In this document: piece by piece, positions 52,553 to 63,200 of the stretch
Position numbering within the stretch: position 1 is the stretch's first letter
How the letters are laid out: each line of letters begins with the position of its first letter
From: Flectobacillus sp. BAB-3569
Lineage (GTDB): Bacteria; Bacteroidota; Bacteroidia; Cytophagales; Spirosomataceae
Direction of reading: 5' to 3'
Length of the DNA: 64,000 bases
NCBI RefSeq assembly: GCF_002270355.1
Contig: NZ_NJFZ01000042.1
Coordinates: 98,948-162,947, forward strand
The notes under the pieces: model-generated
The model's input: only the letters and a program-made list of their open reading frames with translations
Database searches by the model: none
Told to the model about the DNA's origin: nothing
Translations under genes and position numbers: made by a program

Positions 52553-53620
52553 ATGGAAAACATTTTAATTGACACTCCAAAGGACGTTCGGATAGAAGAC
52601 CAATTGGATTTGTATCTATTGAAAAGCTATTTAGAAAAAGAATTTTCTATTGTCATTCACTCTATTTCCTTGAAGCAATTTAGCGGTGGTGCGTCTAACT
52701 TAACCTATCAGATTACGATTAATGAAAAAGAATATATTCTGAGATGTCCACCGAAGGGTACAAAAGCCAAAGGAGCGCATGATATGGCAAGGGAATCTAA
52801 GATAATGTCGGTATTGACTCCTCATTATCCATACGTTCCCAAAGTAGAACTTTACTGTAGCGATACTGCGGTAATAGGTCGAGAGTTTTATATCATGGAA
52901 AAAATATCAGGAATAATTCCCAGAGCAAATCTTCCTAAAGGATTAGAATTAAGTCCTGAAAAGGTGCAAAACTTATGTGTAAGGGTAATCGATAAACTAA
53001 TTGATTTACATAAAATCAAAATAGAAAATACGGATTTACAACAATTTGGTAAAGGGAGTGGCTATGCAAATAGACAAATCACAGGTTGGGTAGAACGTTT
53101 TCGAAAAGCCAAAACATGGAATGTACCTTCCTGCGAATATGTAATTCGGTGGTTGCAATCTAATATTCCTAGTGAAGAATATACCTGCTTCATTCACAAT
53201 GATTTTCGTTTTGATAATGTAGTGCTTTCAGCAGATGAGCAATTGGAGGTAATTGGTATACTAGATTGGGAAATGGCAACGGTCGGTGATGGATTGATGG
53301 ATTTGGGCAATAGCCTAGCTTATTGGATTCAAGCTGATGATGATTTCGTTTTCAAAATGTTTAGAAGACAACCCACGCACTTAAATGGAATGTTAACGCG
53401 TAAAGAAGTTATTAAGTATTATTGTGAGCGAATGAATCTACAAAATGCAGATTTTACTTTCTACGAAGTATATGGATTGTTTAGGTTATTGGTGATAATT
53501 CAGCAAATTTATTTTAGGTATTATCACAAACAGACCAGCAACCCAGCTTTCAAAAACTTTTGGTTTATGGTCAGTTATCTGAATTGGCGTTGCAAAAGAA
53601 TTATTAAGCAAAGTAATTAA
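52553..53620 (+). CDS. APH-family kinase, probable 4-hydroxyacyl-CoA kinase
   Basis: 355 residues of aminoglycoside-phosphotransferase/choline-kinase fold. Glycine loop SGGASNLTYQI; YILRCPP with the ATP lysine region; Brenner motif H215-N-D217 to N222 (FIHNDFRFDNVV); metal aspartate D238 in ILDWEMATVGD. The pairing with an acyl-CoA dehydrogenase and the MARESKIMSVL segment fit the ACAD10/11 kinase family. In that system it phosphorylates a 4-hydroxyacyl-CoA so the dehydrogenase can eliminate phosphate. Antibiotic resistance is unlikely. It shares its terminator with the convergent GH3 gene. Confidence 0.88.
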   Translation: MENILIDTPKDVRIEDQLDLYLLKSYLEKEFSIVIHSISLKQFSGGASNLTYQITINEKEYILRCPPKGTKAKGAHDMARESKIMSVLTPHYPYVPKVELYCSDTAVIGREFYIMEKISGIIPRANLPKGLELSPEKVQNLCVRVIDKLIDLHKIKIENTDLQQFGKGSGYANRQITGWVERFRKAKTWNVPSCEYVIRWLQSNIPSEEYTCFIHNDFRFDNVVLSADEQLEVIGILDWEMATVGDGLMDLGNSLAYWIQADDDFVFKMFRRQPTHLNGMLTRKEVIKYYCERMNLQNADFTFYEVYGLFRLLVIIQQIYFRYYHKQTSNPAFKNFWFMVSYLNWRCKRIIKQSN

Positions 53621-53659
53621 AAAGACAGGCGAGAAGGAAGTCTTTTCGCCTGTCTTTTT
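53619..53659. terminator. Bidirectional terminator between the kinase and GH3 genes
   Basis: 14-bp perfect stem (53619-53632 with 53646-53659); A-rich left and T-rich right flanks serve both convergent transcripts. Confidence 0.9.
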
Positions 53660-53685
53660 AATTATAAATAATGGATCATCTGATA

Positions 53686-56007
53686 CTATTTTTTATACAA
53701 CTTAACACGTCCGTCTTTGATAACGCCTTTCCAATTTAAGCCAAAACCAAAATCGTAGACATTTCCTTCAGAGTCCTTATGACACTCCATATCTTGCGGA
53801 ACGTCCTCAGCTTGTTTTTCAACAGTACTCATATTAGCTGGCATCTGAATCGGCAACAAAGCTGATGGTTCTTTTTTACCAGAAATAATCTCAAAAATAG
53901 CTTGATCTTGTACTTTAAAATTAACTAAGATACCTTCTACCTCCTTTTCAAATTCATTGAATACCATAGGGTTATCCATCGAAACAGAAACTATCACAGG
54001 CTTTCCCTTCATTTTGGCTTTTGTCTCCAAAATCATATCCAAATCTGTGGAGTTTGAAGCTTTTATACTTTTGCCTTTGTAAGAACGATTCGTTGAAGCT
54101 TCCAATGGATCTCCACCTGCAATACTTGTCTCACGAGCATCAGTAGCAGTATATTCTTTAAACTGTAGACTGATCGGCAAATAGCCATTGCCACCCTTCG
54201 CCAAATCAGCTTTATCATAGCCTATACCTGAAGATGGGTTATTGACAAACACGATCGCACAGTCAGCCTCATTAGGATTATCTGTCACATTAAAATACTT
54301 TTTAACGACATTCAAGTTGACAGGGTAATCCAATGACTCTGGAGTTTCCATGCCTAGGAAGTTACGAGATTTGGCAACGAAACGCTTAGGAATATATACT
54401 GTTTTACCCAAATGAAGTGGTAGGATACTTCCCTTATTTTTGAGCATTACGATCGAGCTAGTTTGAGCCTCAAAGCCTTCACGCATAAATGTGGGATTAC
54501 CAACTACTTTCACAGTTTCTTGAACATCCAAATACGGATTTTCGAATAAACCTACACGGAAAATATTACGCAACAAACGCACTGCTGATTTTTCCATACG
54601 AGCACGCATCCATGTTTCCCCACGTTCTTTTACACCCATTGCATAAGCATCAATAATAGGCTTTGAATCATTATTGCCACCAAATTGGTCAACACCAGCC
54701 ATCAATGCTTTGTAATGCAATTCCGCTTCGGTCAGTTTTTCCAAGCCCCATGGTTTTCCATCCACAAAGTTGTCCATCACCGTGTGAGCATGGGTAATAC
54801 TCCAGTCTGTACAAACTACCCCGTCATACTGATATTTATCTCTCAACAAATCGGTAATAATATACTTGTTATAGCTATTTCCCACGTTTTCGTTATTTTT
54901 TGTATCAAAACCCCACGAAATAGTATAATACGGCATTACAGCCGAAGCCATTTTAGTTTTACCTTTTAGTTTGAACGCACCTTCCGTAAAAGGAATAAAA
55001 TGTTGTGCATAATTTTTACCCGGGTAAACCGCATATTTCCCAATAGCATAGTGAGCATCGCGACCCGCTTCACCAGAACCACCTCCAGGCCAGTGCTTTA
55101 CCATCGCATTTACACTTCCAAAACCCCAACCATCCTTAATTTCTCTATCGCCATAAGAGGTCTGAAAACCATCCGAATATGCCTGCGCCATCGCCGCACT
55201 CAAATAAGGATTTTCACCAAAAGTTCCACTCACACGACTCCAACGAGGTTCTGTTGCAATATCCACTTGCGGAGATAAGGCCGTAGCTATACCCAAAGCA
55301 CGATACTCAGCTGAAGCCACCTCTCCAAAACGGTGTGTGATTGTTGGATTAAAAGTCGCTGCCAAACCCAAAGAACCGGGCCACATCGAAATCGTACCAC
55401 CAGCCGCAGCGTTGTATTCAGCACTTGCCAAAGTGCCATGACGAGGGTCAGAGCTGTTATTGGCAGGAACACCTAATGCAGTACTTTCGACAAATGCCTG
55501 CATTTTATTATTCCATTTGGCAGCTACCTCAGGGCTTTTTACAGTGGTCAACAATACGTGACGTAAATTGTCTTTCTCCAAAAATGATTTCTGCTGGTCG
55601 GTCATGTCTGAAGGGTCAGTTTCACCTTCTTTGTAGGGCTTTCCATTATATGTACCAGAAAAATAACCCATTGGTCGTGCAGGTAACGACTGGTGACCAG
55701 AATACAACATCAAGCCAGCTATTTGCTCAACCGACATCTTAGTCGCTAAATCTTTAGCGCGTACATCCACTGGCAAACGCCAGTCTTCATATTTATCAAG
55801 CTTTCCATTTTTGTTCAAATCCTTAAAAGCCCAGCCGTCTACGGTTAGAATTTTTACACCCGAACTCGGCGCATAACCTAATTTGACGCCTCCTTTGTTT
55901 TGGATAAGCGTAAAATCACCTTTCGATTGGGTTGTATATTTCTGAGCTTGAACACCCAGCGATAACGCCAGAGTAGCAATAAATAATGGTATATGTTTAA
56001 ATTTCAT
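53686..56007 (-). CDS. GH3 beta-glycosidase, secreted
   Basis: 773 residues with signal peptide MKFKHIPLFIATLALSLGVQAQ. N-terminal barrel with catalytic nucleophile D401 in VVCTDWSITHAH and substrate residues in RWSRVSGTFGENPYLSAAMAQAY and MVKHWPGGGSGEAGRD (split). C-terminal alpha/beta sandwich (about 500-773) with LMLKNKGSILPL-type VMLKNKGSILPL and the EADCAIVFVNNPSSGIGY loop. It would hydrolyse beta-linked glucose or xylose from oligosaccharides in the periplasm. It has no adjacent SusC/D and is not clearly part of the arabinose locus. Confidence 0.92.
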   Translation of the reverse strand: MKFKHIPLFIATLALSLGVQAQKYTTQSKGDFTLIQNKGGVKLGYAPSSGVKILTVDGWAFKDLNKNGKLDKYEDWRLPVDVRAKDLATKMSVEQIAGLMLYSGHQSLPARPMGYFSGTYNGKPYKEGETDPSDMTDQQKSFLEKDNLRHVLLTTVKSPEVAAKWNNKMQAFVESTALGVPANNSSDPRHGTLASAEYNAAAGGTISMWPGSLGLAATFNPTITHRFGEVASAEYRALGIATALSPQVDIATEPRWSRVSGTFGENPYLSAAMAQAYSDGFQTSYGDREIKDGWGFGSVNAMVKHWPGGGSGEAGRDAHYAIGKYAVYPGKNYAQHFIPFTEGAFKLKGKTKMASAVMPYYTISWGFDTKNNENVGNSYNKYIITDLLRDKYQYDGVVCTDWSITHAHTVMDNFVDGKPWGLEKLTEAELHYKALMAGVDQFGGNNDSKPIIDAYAMGVKERGETWMRARMEKSAVRLLRNIFRVGLFENPYLDVQETVKVVGNPTFMREGFEAQTSSIVMLKNKGSILPLHLGKTVYIPKRFVAKSRNFLGMETPESLDYPVNLNVVKKYFNVTDNPNEADCAIVFVNNPSSGIGYDKADLAKGGNGYLPISLQFKEYTATDARETSIAGGDPLEASTNRSYKGKSIKASNSTDLDMILETKAKMKGKPVIVSVSMDNPMVFNEFEKEVEGILVNFKVQDQAIFEIISGKKEPSALLPIQMPANMSTVEKQAEDVPQDMECHKDSEGNVYDFGFGLNWKGVIKDGRVKLYKK

Positions 56008-56143
56008 ATTATAAAAATGAATAAGGTACCTATTGAATTATTATGATACAAAGAAAGGGATTATTACTATTATTTGATTAAAATTTTATATAAATCACCG
56101 TATTTTTTAGTCAGATAAGGGGAAAATATCGATAGATACAAAA

Positions 56144-56178
56144 AAAGGATAACTCAAATGAGCTATCCTTTCTATCAC
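56144..56178 (-). terminator. Terminator of the transglutaminase operon
   Basis: 12-bp stem, one mismatch (56144-56155 with 56160-56171); the minus strand continues with seven T. It lies 44 bases past the stop at 56215. Confidence 0.85.
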
Positions 56179-56214
56179 TATTTTACTTGAATTATGATCT
56201 TTATCTCTTGGTTA

Positions 56215-57081
56215 CTAAAGGGGAATTACGTCTACCGAAACTGACAACTGGTGTCCTCCAGAACTAAATATCACACCTTTCAATGGAGCTACATCACTGT
56301 AATCGCGTCCATACGCCGTAATAATATGACGCTCTTGCGGTACCATGTCATTGGTTGGGTCAAACTCACACCAGCCCATCTCTGGAATATACACTGAAAT
56401 CCACGCATGAGATGCATCCGAACCCTGAAGTTTCTGTTGGCCAGGCGGTGGCAATGTCTCAATATACCCACTAACATATCTCGCAGCCAATCCCAAACTT
56501 CTTAGACAAGAAATTGCTAAATGAGAAAAATCCTGACAAACACCTCTTCGTTCTTTTAACACCGTTTTGATAGGCGTATAAATGGAAGTAGCATTTGAGA
56601 CAAACTTGAACTCTTTGTAAATTTTATGGCACAACTGCATTACTCCTTCATAAAGTACAACATTATCTTGTAAGCAAGTACGCGCAAACTCGAGTATTTC
56701 AGTATCCCAATTGATAAAAGGACTTGGCGTCATATATTGCAAAAGTTCAACTTTAAGTTCACGGTTATTCCAAAGCATATTTTTACAATCTTGAACCGAT
56801 ATCCTCGAGATATTCATTTGAACTTTGGGTAAACTCTGAACTTTACTGATAGCCAGCACGGTCAATTCTTGATGTGGAACATGAATCGAAAAGTAATGTA
56901 CAGTATTGCCAAAATAGTCTTTTCTTTCTATAATTTCGTTGGGAGAAGGTGTTATTTCTAATTTAAAACTATCACAAACTTGCCCTTCCAAATCCTTCGG
57001 TTTTAAGCATACCAAACTATGGTAATTATTAACTGTTTCGTGATATCTGTAGGAAGTTTTATGAATTAAGTTATATTTCAT
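56215..57081 (-). CDS. Transglutaminase-like cysteine protein (short, with bacterial N-terminal domain)
   Basis: 288 residues. N-terminal beta domain (about 1-85, Bact_transglu_N-like) and a transglutaminase core with the triad C182 (RRGVCQDFSHLAIS), H225 (SDASHAWISVYIPEMGW) and D241 (CEFDPTND). Its start overlaps the ATP-grasp gene by 11 bases, so the two are translated together. Such proteins recur with circularly permuted ATP-grasp/alpha-E proteins and a large transglutaminase-DUF2126 protein, predicted to make or break amide bonds in an unknown peptide. Substrate unknown. No signal peptide, so cytoplasmic. Confidence 0.92.
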   Translation of the reverse strand: MKYNLIHKTSYRYHETVNNYHSLVCLKPKDLEGQVCDSFKLEITPSPNEIIERKDYFGNTVHYFSIHVPHQELTVLAISKVQSLPKVQMNISRISVQDCKNMLWNNRELKVELLQYMTPSPFINWDTEILEFARTCLQDNVVLYEGVMQLCHKIYKEFKFVSNATSIYTPIKTVLKERRGVCQDFSHLAISCLRSLGLAARYVSGYIETLPPPGQQKLQGSDASHAWISVYIPEMGWCEFDPTNDMVPQERHIITAYGRDYSDVAPLKGVIFSSGGHQLSVSVDVIPL

Positions 57082-59644
57082 TCTGACTCGAATTTTCGGT
57101 ACTACTCAAAAAAGAATGTTGTATCTCAGTATGAGTAAAGTACAAATTTGTCAAAGAGTTATTTACTGATAAAATTAAATCAAAGACTTCTGCTAATAAG
57201 CCATCCAAGTTTTCTCGGTACAAGGTATCTTGTTCAAAAATGACCATTTGCGACACATCAGCAAGTTTGATTTTCATGGTAGCCTGAAGGACAGCCTTCT
57301 GAGCTAAATTTAAGCGTTCAGTATGCGATGGCTTAGGTAATTCCGACAAACAACGCCCCAATTCATCCAACTGGAAAGCTAAAGAATAAGGCAGCTTAGT
57401 TTCCAAGAAAATCATATCGAGCATAGCTTCCAAATTAAAATTAGATTTGTAAAGCTGTCGATAATGAATCAGTAAATGATGGTTGATAAGAACGGCCTCA
57501 ATCAGTTCGTTCTCGACATGAGAATCATTTTTGAAACTAAAACAAGCACGAATTGTACTGATTTTTAGGAGGATTCTTTCTATAAGTTTTCCAGATTCGA
57601 ACAAATAAAATCCGCCATCCCTTGGCATGGAGTCGGCTACAATACCATAAAAAGTAAACAATCGTGCGTGAAGCTTATCCAGTACTTTTTGCATCGTATT
57701 GCTATTGGAAAAGGTATCATCAGGCCTTTTAATTTTTTTGAAGGTATTCTCAATCGAGTAAATAGCACGCCATGTATCATGATTCCATTTGTCACTCACC
57801 GAAATCACACCTCTCAAAAATGCCTCTGTGCTAGATGCTACGGAGCCAAGTACTTTGAGATCATGTACAATCTTATGTATTTCGGGATAAGGATTTATCA
57901 ACAATTCTGTTTTCTCTTCATCCAAAAAACCGGGATAGGTTAAGGTCAAATGCGTTAGCCCCTTCAACAACACTTCGATATGTTCAGATTTTGAAGCATT
58001 ACCAAATTTGACACTTTCATGGAGAGCATTAATCAACAACTTGATATATTTTGTAGTCGACATCGTTCGCTCTGCGTAACGGCCAACCCAAAAAAGATTC
58101 TCGGCACTTCTACTCGGTAACGAAGTATGATGATGCACAGACTCCTTAGGCATCTCCACTCTAATTTCCATTTGCGTTATCTCCGTGTCAGACACAATCC
58201 AAGTATCTTTGGAGCAACCACCATGTTGATGAGAAACCTCAAATCGTCCCTGTACAGCAGAACTTCTTGTCAGCCCACCTTGCATGACCATGTAATCGTC
58301 TCCATTGGCGACCAAATACGCTCGAAGAGCCGCTAACCTCGGCACCAATTTTCCATTTACTAAGGCTGGAGTTGTCGAAAGACCAATCTCCTCTTGTGCA
58401 ACGTATTCATGCGGCGCGAGCAAAATTTGTTGAATTAAATCTGTACGCTGTTCTGGTGTCAACAACCGACCATAAACCGAACGAAATACTTGTTTTCGGT
58501 TTGCTTTTTTGATGATAAGTTGAGGCAAATTTTCAATCACATAATTGAGCTCGTGTGTATGTCCACACCACCAAGTAGCGATAGAAGGCAATATCAGCTC
58601 CTCTTTCAGCAAAAAGCGACAAGCCGCTGCCATAAAAGCTAGAAGTCCACTATTTTCAAGCACCCCAGCCCCTGGTGTATTTACGACTGCAACATTACCT
58701 GAGCGCATAGCCTGCAACAAGCCGGGAATTCCCAAACGAGAATCCTCTCTCAATTCAAGCGGATCACACCAGTCGTCATCCACTCGACGAATTATCACAT
58801 CAACCTTTTCTAAGCCATCTATTGACCGCAACCACACAAAACCATCTCTAACTACCAAATCATCGCCCTGAACCAAAGTATAGCCCAAATACGAGGCTAA
58901 ATACGCATGCTCGAAATAGGTTTCATTTCCTGACCCTGGGGTCAAATACACAATTGTTGGATGTTCTCGGCTTTTTCCAGTCAGTGCAGTAACCTCCTTA
59001 TGAAAAGTTTTGAAAAATGGAGACAGGCGGTTAACCGTCATACCAGTTGTCAACTCAGGCAATATGGCACTCATAACCGTGCGGTTCTCCAAGGCATATC
59101 CCGAACCCGAAGGCGCTTGTGTACGATTATCGACTACCCACATCCGACCATCTGGTCCACGAGCTACGTCAACAGCATAAAGGAGAAGTTGTTTTTCGGA
59201 AGCTAATTTCACATCCATACAAGGGCGAAAGAAACCGCTATTTTCGTAAATCAACTCAGGAGGTAAGATACCCTCTTTTACCAAAAGTTGAGGTCCATAA
59301 ATATCTTTCAGCATCAAATCCAACACTACTGCTCTTTGCTTTAATCCTTCCGATATCAAATCCCACTCTGACTTTTCCAATAAAAAAGGAATTGGGTCTA
59401 ATTGCCATGGTCTAGCACTTACCTCAGAACTACCATACACATTGTAAGTAACTCCATTTTCACGCAGTTTATTAGTTAATTCCTGACTCCGTACCACGAG
59501 TTGTTCCATACCCAACTTTTCGAGGGTATCAAACATCTTTTTCCAATAAGGTTTTACTTGTTGACTGGCGTCCAGAATTTCGTCGTAAGACTCTATTTCC
59601 CCGAGGTACGCTTTGAGTAAACTATCTTTCACTTCAGTAATCAT
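57071..59644 (-). CDS. Circularly permuted ATP-grasp ligase fused to alpha-E domain
   Basis: 857 residues from the ATG at 59644 (a GTG extension to 59662 is less likely). The N-terminal circularly permuted ATP-grasp type 2 domain (about 60-480) has SGSGYALENRTVMSAIL, TIVYLTPGSGNETYFEHAYLA, VIIRRVDDDWCDPLELR and VAVVNTPGAGVLENSGLLAF. The C-terminal alpha-E domain (about 510-840) begins with SRSAENLFWVGRYAERTM and continues as a helical repeat. These two are separate genes in many bacteria and fused here. ATP-grasp enzymes join a carboxylate to an amine with ATP; the alpha-E partner is structural or substrate-binding in prediction. It is followed, overlapping by 11 bases, by the transglutaminase gene. 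Confidence 0.92.
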   Translation of the reverse strand: MITEVKDSLLKAYLGEIESYDEILDASQQVKPYWKKMFDTLEKLGMEQLVVRSQELTNKLRENGVTYNVYGSSEVSARPWQLDPIPFLLEKSEWDLISEGLKQRAVVLDLMLKDIYGPQLLVKEGILPPELIYENSGFFRPCMDVKLASEKQLLLYAVDVARGPDGRMWVVDNRTQAPSGSGYALENRTVMSAILPELTTGMTVNRLSPFFKTFHKEVTALTGKSREHPTIVYLTPGSGNETYFEHAYLASYLGYTLVQGDDLVVRDGFVWLRSIDGLEKVDVIIRRVDDDWCDPLELREDSRLGIPGLLQAMRSGNVAVVNTPGAGVLENSGLLAFMAAACRFLLKEELILPSIATWWCGHTHELNYVIENLPQLIIKKANRKQVFRSVYGRLLTPEQRTDLIQQILLAPHEYVAQEEIGLSTTPALVNGKLVPRLAALRAYLVANGDDYMVMQGGLTRSSAVQGRFEVSHQHGGCSKDTWIVSDTEITQMEIRVEMPKESVHHHTSLPSRSAENLFWVGRYAERTMSTTKYIKLLINALHESVKFGNASKSEHIEVLLKGLTHLTLTYPGFLDEEKTELLINPYPEIHKIVHDLKVLGSVASSTEAFLRGVISVSDKWNHDTWRAIYSIENTFKKIKRPDDTFSNSNTMQKVLDKLHARLFTFYGIVADSMPRDGGFYLFESGKLIERILLKISTIRACFSFKNDSHVENELIEAVLINHHLLIHYRQLYKSNFNLEAMLDMIFLETKLPYSLAFQLDELGRCLSELPKPSHTERLNLAQKAVLQATMKIKLADVSQMVIFEQDTLYRENLDGLLAEVFDLILSVNNSLTNLYFTHTEIQHSFLSSTENSSQNEI

Positions 59645-59765
59645 ATTATCATAAGCAAGCACTCAAAATATTGACTGCAAAATGGTAAATCATTTACGAT
59701 TTATTTAACTCACAAAATCTTATGAGCTTAAAAAGTATAAATGTAAGTATTTACGAAAAAAATAC

Positions 59766-59820
59766 AAGGATAGGCTATCCCGATGAATCAAAAACATCAG
59801 ATGACCTATCCTTATAAAAG
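59766..59820 (-). terminator. Terminator-like hairpin between the two halves of the peptide-ligase cluster
   Basis: 9-bp arms 59766-59774 and 59805-59813, with an inner GATG/CATC stem; T-run on the minus side (59759-59765). It lies about 400 bases past the DUF2126 stop, so the large gene is probably transcribed separately. The rest of the 59645-60210 gap holds degenerate repeats (see 59862-59985). Confidence 0.6.
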
Positions 59821-59861
59821 TTTTGTTCAGGTAAGTTAGTGGGCAAAATAAAATTTAAGAT

Positions 59862-59985
59862 TGTGCTTTGGGCTTTCAGGTATCGGCTTTCGGCGGTGGG
59901 CTTTGTAAAAAAGCATGGTTGAGGTTAATAAAAAGCATTTTAACACTCTGTGCCTTGTGCCCGTTGCCTTGTCCCTAAAACCCAT
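59862..59985. repeat. Degenerate word-like repeat tract
   Basis: GGGCTTTCAGGTATCGGCTTT and neighbouring variants of GGCTTTCGG repeat, then GTGCCTTGTGCCCGTTGCC-type words. No coding frame. Related words lie at 28781-28844. Confidence 0.5.
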
Positions 59986-60210
59986 AAATCAAATCTTATT
60001 TTACACTATTACTTAAGTAATAGGAAAGATTAAATTAATAGTATAACTGAGGTAAAACTTGACTATAATCTTTTGATTATGAATATCTTCAAATAACCAA
60101 TATACTGTTAACCAATAACCTTTTTCTACTTATTTCCTACAAAATGATAAGTTAAGAATCTGCTAAGCTTTTTATACTTTTTCTTAACACTTCTAGAGCA
60201 ACAGCTTGAA

Positions 60211-63200
60211 CTATCTAGCTTTCCAGAATCTTCTTAAGTCAAGTGTTGTAGGATATTCAGCATTGATAAGCTCGACAGGCGTATCAATTTTCATTTCCTT
60301 CTTATTTTCAGCCACAAATCGTGATGGCGCTGTATTGAACCTCACAGGAGCCGGAACCGTCTCAGAGGTAGATGGGGTATGTCCAAAGCCCCAGAAACGA
60401 CTAATCCTTCTCGACTCAGCTTCGTAGCTATTAATCGGATAGGTATCAAAACTTCTTCCACCCGGATGTGATACAAAATAGGTACATCCACCAATAACAC
60501 GGTTATTCCAAGTATCTACAATATCAAATACCAATGGAGCATCGACACCAACTGTAGGATGCAGTGCCGACGGTGGATTCCAAGCTTTATATCTGATTCC
60601 AGCTACATATTCGCCTTTAGTCCCTGTAGAGCGTAAAGGCACTCTACATCCATTACAAACTAAAATATGTCGATCCTGAACGAATCCAGAAACTTTAACT
60701 TGTAGTTTTTCTAATGATGAATCCACAAAACGAGCAGTCCCAGCGTTTGAAAGTTCTTCGCCAAGTACATGCCAAGGCTCGATTCCTAAACGAAGCTCCA
60801 GTTGTAGATTATCGACAGTTACCCCACCATGGTGAGGGAATCTGAATTCGAAAAAGGCATCAAACCACGAAATATCAAAATCATATCCTGCATCTTTCAA
60901 ATCGTTTACTACATCAATCATATCCAAATAGGCGAAGTGAGGCAGTAAAAATCTATCATGCAATTCTGTTCCCCAACGAACTAACTTTTTCTTATATGGT
61001 TGCTTCCAAAACTTAGCAATCAAGGCACGAACTAGTAAATTTTGTACTAAATTCATGTGCTTATGCGGTGGCATATCAAATGCTCGAAACTCCAAAATTC
61101 CCAAACGACCTGTCGATGAATCTGGTGAATATAGCTTATCTATACAAAATTCAGTACGGTGTGTATTTCCTGTAATATCTACCAAAAGGTTTCTGAAAAT
61201 TCTATCTACCATCCAGAAAGGTACATTGCCATCGTCTGGAATTTGGTCAAACGCAATTTCGAGTTCATACAAACGCTCATCGCGGCCTTCATCTACACGT
61301 GGTGCTTGACTCGTTGGACCAATAAATGAACCAGCAAACAAATAACTCAAGACAGGATGGTGCTGCCAGTAAGTAACCAAACTACGCAACAAATCAGGAC
61401 GTCGTAAAATCGGGCTATCTGCAGGTTTAGCACCTCCAATCGTTACGTGATTACCACCTCCTGTGCCCGTATGTCGCCCATCGACCATAAACTTTTCTGT
61501 ACCTAATCTCGACAGAAATGCTTCTTCATACAAGGCCGTAGTATTGTCAACTAACTCTTGCCAATTTTTTGAAGGATGAATATTTACCTCAATTACCCCA
61601 GGGTCTGGTGATACTACGAGCTTCTCCAAGCGATAGTCAGATGGAGGGGTATATCCTTCTATTCTAATAGGCATTTGAAGTTTCTCTGCGGTAGCCTCAA
61701 TAGAAGCGATAAGATCTAAATAATGCTCTAGGTATTCTGTTGGAGGCAGGAAAGCATAGAGTATTCCCTCTCTCTCTTCAATTACCAAAGCTGTCTGAAT
61801 AGTATTTACCTCAAACAACAAAGGTTTTTCTTCCAACTCATCCGCTTTCTTTACTTTCTCGTCATCCTTAATTTTTGGAGCTTTTTTAGATGGAGCGACA
61901 TAATCAGGTGCTTCAGAGCCATATCGAGACTCTGCCACGGCATTATAGTCTCCCAAAGCAGGCAGGTCTTCAAAAGGACTTCGCTCTAAAGGTTCTTCTC
62001 TTTGAAATTTAGAAATCGCAGGTAATGAGTTTAACGGTAATCTCAATCCCACAGGAGAATTTCCCGGAATTAAAAAGCAATTCTCTCTTCTAAATTCCCA
62101 TACGCAACTTGTCCATGTGTTGGTATTCCAATTCCATCGTATTGGTAATGCAAAGCCTACAGGATTGTTCAATCCTTTTTCCAAGACTTTTGCCAAGGTA
62201 CGGCGTTCAATCGAATCCTTCAAATTAACTGCCAGTGGGTCTACATTAACAGGCAATTTACCTTCCTCCAAAGTCCAATAAATAGGGTCTTCGAAAGTAG
62301 GACATAAATTGCTCGGACGAATACCAAGATACTTGGTGAGTTCTGTGGCAAACTTTTCAGCATCATGGAAAGTATAATTTGTTTGTCCTTCCTTTGCTAT
62401 AAGGTCGTCATTTTTCCAAATGGTATGTCCGTCCTTTCTCCAGTAAAGGGCATATTGCCAACGTGGGAACAATTCACCCGGATACCATTTCCCTTGACCA
62501 AAATGTAGTAAACCACCATGAGCAAAGCGATTTTTGAGGCGCAAAGCAAGATTATAGGCAAGTTGACGCTTGAGAGGTCCATCTGCTGTAGAGTTCCATT
62601 CTGCAGATTCAAAATCGTCGATAGAAACAAACGTTGGCTCTCCTCCCATAGTCATACGCACGTCACCGTCTTGTAAATCTTTCTCCACGATATCACCAAC
62701 TTTCATGATTTTCTCCCACTGCTCTTCAGTGTAAGGTTTGGTTACTCGTGGGTCTTCGTGAATACGGAATACTTTATTGTCAAACTCAAATGTTACTTCA
62801 CAAATATCAGTAGCCCCAGTAACAGGTGCAGCACTTGCATAGTCTGGTGTGCAACTCAATGGGATATGTCCTTCTCCTGCAAACAATCCAGATGTAGGGT
62901 CTAGACCAATCCATCCTGCGCCGGGGATATATGCTTCTACCCACGCATGTAAATCAGTAAAGTCTTCTTCTGGTCCAGAAGGTCCATCTAAGGACTTTAT
63001 ATCTGGTGTTAGTTGAACCAAATAGCCAGATACAAATCGAGCAGCAATTCCTTTATGACGTAGAATCTGAACCAATAACCAAGCAGAATCGCGACAGCTT
63101 CCACTTTTGATGGTTAATGAGTCTTCGCAAGTCTGCACACCAGGTTCCATTCTAATATTGTAGTCCAGATGCCCATAAACTTTTTGATTGGCGTATACCA

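Noticed and set aside
52553..53620. Aminoglycoside resistance kinase
   Set aside because: The fold is shared, but the pairing with an acyl-CoA dehydrogenase and sequence motifs favour the ACAD10/11 kinase family.
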